Assembly: GCA_949128115.1 (NCBI GenBank)
Contig: OX421967.1
Span: forward strand, 27,916,635 to 27,980,634
Reading direction: 5' to 3'
Length of the DNA: 64,000 bases
From: Anaspis maculata
Lineage: Eukaryota > Arthropoda > Insecta > Coleoptera > Scraptiidae
Positions 55,390 to 64,000 of this stretch are shown piece after piece. How positions within the stretch are numbered: position 1 is the first letter of the stretch; each line of letters opens with the position of its first letter. Position numbers and translations under genes: made by a program. A model generated the notes under the pieces. That model had not been told where the DNA came from. It ran no database searches and was given only the letters and a program-made list of their open reading frames with translations.

Positions 55390-57503
55390 GAATGGAGTAT
55401 TATACTAAAAAATTTTTTTGGTTCAAATGGAAACTACATTGAAAAATAATTGACCCGTGTTTTTTTATTCAGTCAAAAACCGTACCGTTTGGGCGCAATA
55501 AATAAATAACATCAACTAGTTCTGATGTCACAGCGAGTCACCGCCTATACTGCCTGTGTATGTAAATGACGTCAGAAATAGGCAGAATATAGGAATTTCG
55601 TTTATTTATTGCGGCCAAACGATACGATTTTTGGCTAAATGAAAAAATACGGTGAAATCGACCGGCTCTTTAGCCTATAAAGAATTAAATTTGAAACATC
55701 GTGAGCTTTGGTAATACACCTGAAAAGGGAGATGCGGTCGTCAAGTAACAAAAAAGTTGAAAAAGTGGAGAAAATGACGGCAAATGTCTGAGAGAAGAAC
55801 ACAAGAAAAACTGGGTATTTCCTGCTCTAGATCATAGAAAAGAGAAGATACAGTAGGTTCACTTGTACCGTGATTCTAGTAGGCTGGGCAAATTTCACAG
55901 TTTGGCATTGTAGACTTCACGTCCAATTGCCTAGTGTGCGCCTGAGCGTCTGGCTTCGAAAGATTGGTTATGTTGGTGTGATGGTATGTTGACTGTTGCT
56001 GTCAAAAATGAAAAATTTACCGAAATCAACTTTGCAAATTGCAAATATGGAGTGGATGTAGTTCACCTTTCACAAGTTCCGTGAATTTCTTGTTCCAGTA
56101 CGATGTCCTGAGCAGTGGAATCAAGTATTAACGCCGATGAATCTCATCCCCACAAAAATTAGGAGGGTTCAGCTTCCCATCGTTTCCAGCCTTCCAGAGT
56201 GTGGGTACTTCTTTTAAAAACCAAGAATAGTTCACAATGCTTCCATATTATGTGGTTTTTGAAAATAGATTCACGTCTTCTCCGCAAAGCTGAACGTTAT
56301 GGGGTACATGCCCAGCACCTATTTCGCCCATTTTTTCTCCCAGAAGCGAGTTCTTGATGGCACTCTCGAGGACTTTAAAATGGGCACTGGACGTTATTGT
56401 TCAAGACAAGCTGAGGCGCAAACACAGTTTTCGCAGTAATGGGCATAATTTCACCACAATTTTCATGAAACTCGTGATTTTCAGTCTATTTGACACTCGA
56501 TTTGACAAACGGTAAAGTTGTTGATCTTGTCGTCAAGCTTAAACTTTCAAAAATCAATGCAACCAACTGCCAAGTTCTAGGGAGTTTTCAAATATCAGAT
56601 TTGAAAACTTAGAAACAAAATGTCACAGCCAACTAGAATCACGGTACAAGTGAACCTACTATACAAGTCTATTCCGATGATGAAAACCTCCAGAGTATAG
56701 CTGCCGTGCCTTCAGAACGCTCGAAGATAAGTTTATTCAGCTCCTTGGTTTCCTGTCAGTTAGACATTAATAATCGTAACAATTAGCGGGGTAATCGCAT
56801 TCAGGGAATAAAGGGAATACAAGTAGCGTGTGGGTCACTGTTGTTGGGGTTTTGAGAGAGACGAAAGAGTAGAACGATGTCGCCACAAGATTTCCAGATG
56901 AATTGGAACCGAGCTACCATGAGAGACAGCATCTGGCGAGACAACAAAGCGATGACCTGTAGAACAGGAGACGTGAGTTTGAGAGCTCCGAGGTATACTG
57001 TCATACTTGATGTACCTGGTCGGGCTATTCTCCTCCATCTGAGTTGAATTGCTTTAATGATTTCTTCATACTTCTGTTTACCATGTTACATATTACACTG
57101 ATCAACTATCTTCTGTATCCATGCCTGGATCTTATGGGAGAAAGGGATCTGCACACAACAGATGTTTTTCTTATTGTCGTGTCTTGTGAGAGAAGGGTAT
57201 CTCGTGAAAGAAGATATCTTTTCTTACTTTGTTATCTTATTGCATAATATACGTCTTTAACTGTTGAGACCTGGTTGTTGATATTGTTGATTTACATTGA
57301 ATCATGTGGTGGTATTTATTGTGCTAAATAACTGATGATGATTCCATTGACCATGTTCATTATGTATGAACCCATGTACTGTGATTATTCACAGTTTTTA
57401 TAAGAGGGGTGGGTTGGGAGATTACAACGGGTCAGTTATTTTTCCATATAGTTTCTGATTCCATCGAAAAATTTTTTTTTTTCAAAAGTATAATACTCTA
57501 TTC
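55390..57503. mobile_element. 2.1-kb TIR element inserted in the satellite
   Basis: GAATGGAGTATTATACT at the left pairs with AGTATAATACTCTATTC at the right; the match goes on through AAAAATTTTT, GAAACTA and AATAATTGACCCGT for about 75 bp with small indels. Satellite sequence lies on both sides. Inside are an IR of about 195 bp (55,458-55,652, TTTTTTTATTCAG...) and a second element (55,851-56,661). No transposase was recognised; the 67-codon frame at 57,044-57,247 has no domain. Confidence 0.65.
55851..56661. mobile_element. 811-bp nested TIR element, TA duplication
   Basis: CAGTAGGTTCACTTGTACCG at the left pairs with CGGTACAAGTGAACCTACTA at the right, with TA on both sides (55,849-55,850 and 56,662-56,663). 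The match runs on to GTGATTCTAGT. The interior is unique with no convincing frame. It is nested in the 55,390-57,503 element, so it is the younger insertion. Confidence 0.75.
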
Positions 57504-57752
57504 TGAATGCTTTGCAACACATAACGGCACTTGAGGACGCAAGGGAGCCGAATAGAAGGCTGACTATCGGCTAACATGAAGGCACAAGGGGTTCACTAGT
57601 GCTCCGAAAGCTTCGGAAAAATAAAAGGGGCCCGACAGAGCTTCAATCGATGTTGAAGATACAAGGAAGCCTACTGGAGATCTGTATAATAAAATTGGTT
57701 TATTAGTACGTATTTTCTCTGGAAGCCTATCAGTTCTGGGGCTTATCAGAGC
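57504..57752 (+). repeat. Satellite fragment
   Basis: Same family and orientation as 53,680-55,389 (ACGGCACTTGAGGACGCAAG, TGTTGAAGATACAAGG); this is the right side of the satellite split by the 2.1-kb element. Confidence 0.65.
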
Positions 57753-57754
57753 TA

Positions 57755-59518
57755 GTGTTGCCGTCTAGAGTTAGACTTTCTAGACTCTTGTCTTGAAAAG
57801 GCGTCAAGACTTGGACAAGACCTCTAGAAACTCTTGTCTTGAAATTTCTAGACAAGACAAGAGTAGAGCTGTCAAGATCAAGAGTCTTGATTAGACTCTT
57901 GAAAAGAAAAATGAACAAAAAATCAGATATATTTCTTCTTGTTGACGGTTTTTATTGTCTACTGAATGTATGATTTGCTTGGAGATTTGTTGCAGAGTTA
58001 TTTGACAACTTGAAATAACATAATCAAGGGTGAAAGGTATGACAAAATACTACTCTAAACTATGTTCACTTGAAATGGAAATGATTGCAATGAATTTTTA
58101 TACTATTTTCTTTTTATTTGTTGAAACCTAAGTACCGAGATCAATACAAACGTTATAAAATATCTCGTCTCGAAAGCCCCTACTTTTTTCAGAAAAAAAT
58201 CTGGGGGTTTGGGAGTTTCAATTGGAAGATCAATGAAGTGATAAATCTGTTCTGCGATTGCGCATTAGGCAGGCCACCATGTCATTATGCATTGACCGTT
58301 GTTAGGCTGTATCTGATAGGCAGCCTACAGTCCATGGTCCATGAATATTTACTAGTTACGATTAAAAATCAAGAGAAAGAGAACAACACAATGCAGTATC
58401 TTTCTGTATATTGTAATTTTATGTATCAGCAGAAGACAATTTGATTTCCTGTTACTTGATTTCATTTCTACTTCTCTAAAAAATAGCTGCGCCTTCTCAG
58501 ATCGCAACTTCTGAGAAATTAGGTCACTCGATGGGGCTTTTGGTCAATAGCTGCGGAACAAAGTATTTTATGCCAATAAAAGAAAAATGATTCAGACAAC
58601 ATGCAGCTGCAGCCAGATATCATTTCAATGTACAACCAAGGCAACATAACGATTAAGCTGGTGTTCTTTACACAATTTAAGCAAATAGTCTTCTTCCCCG
58701 CGTCAGGTTGACACAATCGGGAACCTAACACAGGTCTGCAAACAATCGGTATATTTTCGACAAAAATATTGGACGACGTCCGCACGACATCCGGAAAGTC
58801 CGGTTTCTACTCAAACCCGATTATTTACATTTATCGTGCAGCAGCAATGTTTTGAACACCAAACAGCAAATATCGAAGTTGACTGAGTGACTTTCTTTTC
58901 AACAGTGACTCTTTTCCGTTGACTGTTTCTCGACGTTCATGTGACAAGCTGATACTGTTCTTGGCTTGCTTATTCAGTCGATTTGAGTCGAAAGACTGCG
59001 GTAAGCTGAGTTTTTATTTCCTTTCGCGGTGCCAGATTTCTTGAAAACTCTTTCAACTGAACAGTAGTTGACTATATCTACTCAGACATCAACCTACGGC
59101 AATAAAATCGTATCTTGTCATTTTATAAAAGACCCCCTTCGCAGAAATACGTCTACTAGCAGGTAAGGGGTGGCGGTGGCAACCTTTTCTTTCAGCATTC
59201 ACACAAATGATAAATTTCAGTGTCAATGAAAGTGGGTCTTTGTTTTGAAATTTGAACGTGAGTATACCCAAATATAATATTTTATTGGAGTGTAGTCTCT
59301 ATCCGAAGCTCCTCACCGATTGTCTGTTTTTCTTCTTTCACGTATTTTTATTAAAAGAATCAGTTTTATAGTGATTTTATTTCAAGAGTCTATCTAGACT
59401 CTTGAAAAATTTTCATCAAGAGTTAGAGTCTTGTCTTGAAATTTGGAAATAGTCTTGATATTTCAAGACAAGACAAGAGTAGGGCAACTCTTGTCTTGTC
59501 TTGTCTAGACGGCAACAC
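57755..59518. mobile_element. 1.76-kb TIR element with GTGTTGCCGTCTAGA ends
   Basis: GTGTTGCCGTCTAGA on the left pairs with TCTAGACGGCAACAC on the right, with TA outside both (57,753-57,754 and 59,519-59,520). Within about 150 bp of each end, the 11-mer CTCTTGTCTTG or its complement recurs many times, a subterminal repeat cluster of the kind bound by transposases. The interior frames (for example 58,118-58,444 plus) show no transposase motif, so the copy is probably non-autonomous. Confidence 0.7.
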
Positions 59519-59520
59519 TA

Positions 59521-60093
59521 ACGTATGGTCCGAAAGTTTTGGGAAATAGTTTTAAGCTAATAACTTTTTCTGAATAGTCTTTATTTTCGTACTTGATAGT
59601 GCATAAATTAACATCATATATAACACTAACAAATTCATATTCAACATATTGAAAATGGACCATTATCTTCGATGGATCTCAATTATCTTCTGCCATGTTC
59701 TATGATTTTCTGTATCAATTTGTCAAATTCGAAAATCTCTAATGTTATTGAAAAATGTGACGCCGTAATTGGTCTTCATTCGCAGCTTCCCATCCCTTGT
59801 CGTATACTATCCTACTCAATACTTACCAAAAATCTTATATTGGTCGAGCTTGCGGTACATTGGGAGGCAGGAGCTCTGAGAAATTAATCCTGCTGTTGTC
59901 CAGAGAATGATCGAACATGGCAGAAGAAAACCGAGAGCCATCAAAGATAATGGCCCATCTTCAAAATGTTGAATACGAATTTGAAATTGTAGAAGATGAC
60001 GCTAGTTTTTGCAATATTAAGTTACGAAATTGAAACTATCAATAAAAAGTTATTAGCTTTTAAAAAAATTCCCAAAACTTTCGGACCATACGT
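59521..60093. mobile_element. 573-bp foldback element, TA duplication
   Basis: ACGTATGGTCCGAAAGTTTT at the left pairs with AAAACTTTCGGACCATACGT at the right, flanked by TA (59,519-59,520, shared with the previous element, and 60,094-60,095). The arms extend through TTAAGCTAATAACTTTTT. No coding evidence. Confidence 0.75.
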
Positions 60094-60095
60094 TA

Positions 60096-60625
60096 ATCAG
60101 AACTTGCCCCCCTTGTGTCTTCAAGTGTCGTTTGGAACCCTAGTGAGCCAGGCAGGCCTTCTAGCGATTTTTAAAGCTCTATCTTGCTTCAAGTCTATAT
60201 TGAAGCCTTTCAAGCCCTGTTAAGCCCCCATTGTATTTTCAAATATCGTTTGGAGTCCTAATGGGCCCCTTTGTGTCGTCAATCATCATCTTTGGCATCC
60301 TTGGTGACCCCCTTCTGATTTCTCTGAGGATTCTGAAATTTTCGAAAGCTCCCTTGTGCCTTCCTAGGTTTCTCGGAGCCCTATGTGCCCCCCCCCCCTG
60401 TGTCTTTGTGTTTCATTTGTAACCCTGCTGGGCCCCTTTTTCATTGCTCCAGTTTCCAAAGATCTAGTTAGCTCCTGTTAGTCTTCATGTATTGGGCAAA
60501 GTTCTACGAGGCCCCCTCCGTGTCTCCAAGTCTCATTTGGAGCCCCAGTGAGCCCCGCCAGGCCTTCGCCCGATTTCAAGAGGCCTCTCCTATCTTGTGT
60601 TTACATTGGAGCGTTTCGTGGCCCC
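60096..60625 (-). repeat. Satellite fragment, inverted orientation
   Basis: CTTGTGTCTTCAAGTGTCG, GTTTGGAACCCTAGTGAGCC and GGAGTCCTAATGGGCCCC are reverse complements of satellite phrases at 53.7-55.4 kb. The orientation switch occurs across the pair of elements 57,755-60,093, so an inversion or separate seeding took place. Confidence 0.6.
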
Positions 60626-60684
60626 CCGGTGTGAAGAATTGTCCCCGCGAAGAATTGTCCCAGCACCTTTGATTACTTGTCCTA

Positions 60685-60921
60685 TCGTTGAGTTGTCTCG
60701 TCGGTGAGTTTTCTGGTCGGCGAGTTGTCCTGTCGGTGAGCTGTCCTGTCGGCGAGTTGTTCTTTCGACGAGTTGTCCTGTCGGCGAGTTGTCCTGTCGG
60801 CGAGTTGTCTGGTCGGCGAGTTGTCTTGTCGATGAGTTGTCCTGTCGGCAAGTTGTCTTGTCGATGAGTTGGGGTCGGCAAGTTATCCTGTCGATGAGTT
60901 GGGTGTCGACGAGCTGTCCGA
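60685..60921 (+). repeat. 16-bp minisatellite, about 15 copies
   Basis: The unit TCGGCGAGTTGTCCTG varies at a few positions, with 16-bp spacing except one 14- and one 15-bp unit near the end. Frames on both strands give repeating peptides because 48 bp equals three units; these are not proteins. Confidence 0.85.
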
Positions 60922-61069
60922 CTGCCTCATATCTACCTTGCAAAAATCTGTATTTTGAATCAAAAAATTCCCACAAAAAATTTGGCAAATCAAGTAGCCA
61001 CCTACATGATCAACTAAGGTTCAGAATTATAGCTATGCATTATTACAAATTCTAATAAAAAATTGTATG

Positions 61070-61159
61070 TCGAGACTTTTTTAAACGAGACGACACGAGA
61101 CTCGCAAGCTTCGAGACAAGACCAGACTTTAGTCTCGTCTCGTCTCGCGGCCACACTAA
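61070..61159. mobile_element. Orphan TIR-element terminus
   Basis: A cluster of GAGAC/GTCTC motifs ends GCGGCCACACTAAC, which resembles the right end of 57,755-59,518 (GACGGCAACACTAAC). No matching left end is seen, so this is a lone or badly decayed terminus. Confidence 0.45.
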
Positions 61160-64000
61160 CTTCCAAAGTGGATATCATTTAAGGAATAAGCCAAGTGGAT
61201 ATGCTAGAACTGGTTCCGCAACGCTTTATTTCACTAATCCGACTCCATCCTTGAGGGCTTTCTGATACCACTGAAAACGTGGATCAATAAAAAAAAATTG
61301 GAACATTCCCATGAACCGATTTCTGAACAGCAGAAATAACATTCAGAATATCCTTCTGCGGAATAATTCCACCGGGGGTTTCACATCGATATTTTTTATC
61401 TAAGTCTTATATTGAGACAACTTGCTGGAAACTCTGATGCGCGAACAAGACACCTAGCCAATGGGCGGAGGAGCCGTACATCAAGGACTTGCCACAAAAC
61501 AATCGCGCCGCCAATCATATCTTCTAGTCTCGCGAGTACAGGTGGTATATGCCAGAATAATAAATGTGAACGTCAGATTTGGTTTTTACTCTACCAGTGC
61601 CAGTGGTCACCCCAACAACATTCAAACTTGTTCATCAATATTAATGGAGTCGCAATAAGTATACGATGATCGATAACATCGTATGATTCGTATGACCTAG
61701 AAATTCCGTCACCACCACTACCCTAATTACCCATCGCACTCAGTTTTTCTTTACACAGTTGTTCTCTATCATCTCGCGGCTCCTCCTCCCACACTTATTT
61801 TTAACATGACATCACTGCTCCCGAGTGATTAATTAGGAGGAGTAGGTGAGCGTTCCATAAATCACCCGCAGAGCAGAGACCCGCCGCTTTCACTCCCGCA
61901 ACTTTTTTCTTTCCTGTATACCCACTATACTCTCCCTCTGTTACAACCATCTCACCTATAGTGGATAAGTTTCCCCGGTTCTCCTCTACGCTACTTATAC
62001 CCCAATGATGGTGAAGTAGTAAGTTTCGAGACGAGAGTTTACAAGAGGGTGAAACTTACACACGCATACTTACACACAGGTGGAGGCGAAGTATACCTCC
62101 CGATCAAAATATAATAATCCCTCATCTTTCTTGCATAATATCCACACGAGTTTTCATGCCACTGTCGGTTTTTCGCAGATCTCATCGGTTTTTTGTAATA
62201 AACGCAACATGCAAATTTTTTGATCCCTGATGAAATAATTCACTTGTTGAACCACGAGTCTCGCCCTGCGCCATTTGAATTTCAAATAACTCTGACTCTG
62301 GCACGGCTACACGGTGGAGTTTCGCCATGACAGGGTTCGTGGGGGGTCGTAGCCTCAATTAGTACCTACTCGTATTAGTCGAGAATTTAAGCGTGGATCC
62401 TACCGAGTTTGTCATTACACTTAGGTACTCACCTAAATCTCAAACTTGACGGGTAGAAGCAAAGAAAAGTGAAGCATAGGGTACTTACTTACCTATTAAG
62501 CGTTAGGCACCTTTGCGTTTAATGAAGAGTTTTGCATTGTGCATGTTGTTACGTAGTTCTACGCCTGGAGAGCTTCAGGGTTAAAGATGAGAATTATGGA
62601 TAACATAAATAGTAAAAATAATACTAGAAGGTATTTTGTCATCATAAAGAGTCTACTCTATAAAGCACAAAGTTCGAGAGTGTCTTCGAACCTACGTATT
62701 TCGCCTCAACGAAAAAATGATCAGTCAGTGATTTCAAGTTCCACATTTTCAAAATAGACTGTAATCAATAGATGGGTATAGTTAAGGGGATTCCTGCGGG
62801 TTCCACCAGAAGTTTTATGAGCCAGTTAACTTCAATCTAACTTAATTGCTGAGCAAAGCCGGACCAAGGGGCTAAGGCACCTTGATGCCCTGAGCAGAAA
62901 GCTCTTGATACCCTTAAGGTGGCCCCAATATCAGTCAAATAACACGTTTTGCTACCAGTCATAGAAAGCTTGAAAAGTACACTAGCGCTTACCACCAGAG
63001 TTGACTTTGTTATTGATGCACTGATCCCACTTCAGTATTTTTTTATGTTGAATTGTTATCTACGTGCTTCCCTTATTGCAATCTTATGCGTCTCAGTTTT
63101 GTGTGTACGTCATTACCTGCGATGTTTTATTTTCTTATTTTTCATGTGCAGTTATTATGTGTGTCCATTTTGATGTTGTTGCGGGATCAAACTCAAACGT
63201 TTTTATCCATATGGTCCGGAGTGAATCCAATCCGGGCAATCACTGTATTACCACTTGAGCTGTAAATGTGATAATTTACTAGTGAACGAAGCAAGTGCAT
63301 TGTACAAGTCGTGTATTTTACACACACAAAATAATGAATTTGGACACAATTTATAACAACGCCCGTTGGGCACGGTACATGACACGGAAAGGCACGGAAA
63401 GGGAAGCTTTCCGTTTCAAAACGCAAACAATACCGGCATAAGGCGTCCCACGAACTAGCCTGGAGCGACCCTTCCAGTTCAAAACGGGGCATGAGGCCAC
63501 CGCAATGTTAACAACTGAGGCGTTCTTTGCAAAAACCCCACTTGTCAATTTCAAAAATTTTTTGCTTCATCTATTTCATTATGAACTAGCTGTCACCGGC
63601 GCTAGCAAGCCGTCGCCTGGGTGACAGCATTGGTTGAAAAGTAGCCAGGGAATTTGTTCCACTGACACCGGACAAGTGGAAAGGGAATTGTATGCATGAT
63701 GTTGATTTTCCGTTGTTTTAGGCAGATGTCAGGTTTCACCTTGGCGAGTTTAGTAATTTTATGTCCGTCGATAGTGTTTTGGTCAGATGAAGTTTTCCAT
63801 CTGGCGTAGGTAAGCAACGACTGTAAGAGTAACAAGAATTCGAAAAGATGTTAGTTTTTCGCGTGTTTTGAAATTTCTGCCTCGACGAAACGCATGTAAG
63901 TGGGTGGTGTCTGGTCAATGAAGAGTTGTCGGGAAAAATCGATACACCATTATTTTGTTAATTAATATGTTTCTCTACTTTTGTTCAAAGTAACTCCTAA
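61160..64000. other. No gene recognised
   Basis: Apparently unique sequence. Overlapping frames at 62,949-63,265 (hydrophobic) and 63,193-63,554 (minus) compete on the same DNA and show no domain. No repeats shared with the rest of the window were noticed. Confidence 0.35.

Noticed and set aside
60576..60988. Arg/Asp/Thr repeat proteins
   Set aside because: Produced by a 16-bp minisatellite whose period in codons is 48 bp; seen on several frames.
62949..63265. Hydrophobic 60-75 codon frames as small membrane proteins
   Set aside because: Three overlapping frames on the same strand compete and none has supporting signals.

Overview
This is eukaryotic DNA, almost certainly from an insect. It is AT-rich and intron-scale, with no operons and no bacterial genes, and most of what can be recognised is transposon-derived: two LINEs, a Ty3/gypsy element, many TA-flanked foldback elements and MITEs, and primer-binding sites matching the 3' end of insect tRNA-His. 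Frequent TAGGTAGG/CCTACCTA microsatellites make a sternorrhynchan hemipteran (for example a whitefly or scale insect) a reasonable but unproven guess. I could not recognise a single conserved host gene.

Layout. 0-4.2 kb: 269-bp tandem repeats, a 2.9-kb near-palindromic foldback element (872-3775) carrying a hAT-type MITE, and a small TA-flanked hairpin. 4.3-6.1 kb: copy A of a duplicated unit, with copy B at 37.4-39.2 kb. 7.7-8.8, 32.4-33.5 and 36.4-37.3 kb: three copies of one dispersed repeat family. 13.8-14.7 kb: LTR-like repeats with a tRNA-His-type primer-binding site. 15.25-18.72 kb: a minus-strand LINE with zinc-knuckle ORF1, AP endonuclease and RT, nearly intact but interrupted. 22.2-28.8 kb: a decayed Ty3/gypsy element split by an R2-type (zinc finger, RT, restriction-like endonuclease) LINE with a 10-bp target duplication; the 3' half of its integrase is inverted. 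29.9 kb: a tRNA-related SINE. 34.2-35.2 kb: three RFX X-box palindromes in tandem and another foldback element.

39,303-50,155 is the most interesting object: a 10.85-kb element with about 1.56-kb, nearly identical terminal inverted repeats. It starts AG and ends CT, and is flanked by a 6-bp duplication GCCACC. Those ends are the signature of Polinton/Maverick elements, yet no polymerase, integrase, ATPase or capsid gene is visible. It carries instead a 455-aa protein with a Pipsqueak plus CENP-B/Tc5-type DNA-binding head but no DDE transposase domain, a 114-aa protein with a possible OB-fold pattern, a 103-aa helical protein, and a possible 85-aa protein. Next to the DNA-binding gene lies a 59/81-bp higher-order tandem array in which nearly every unit contains the palindrome TGACGTCA. 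The working hypothesis is an actively moving, non-canonical Polinton-like element whose own DNA-binding protein acts on the array.

52-64 kb: an LTR with primer-binding site (52,232-52,602), a degenerate satellite array (53.7-60.6 kb) invaded by several TIR elements set almost end to end, a 16-bp minisatellite, and about 2.8 kb with nothing recognisable. Most open frames outside the elements named here look like chance frames.
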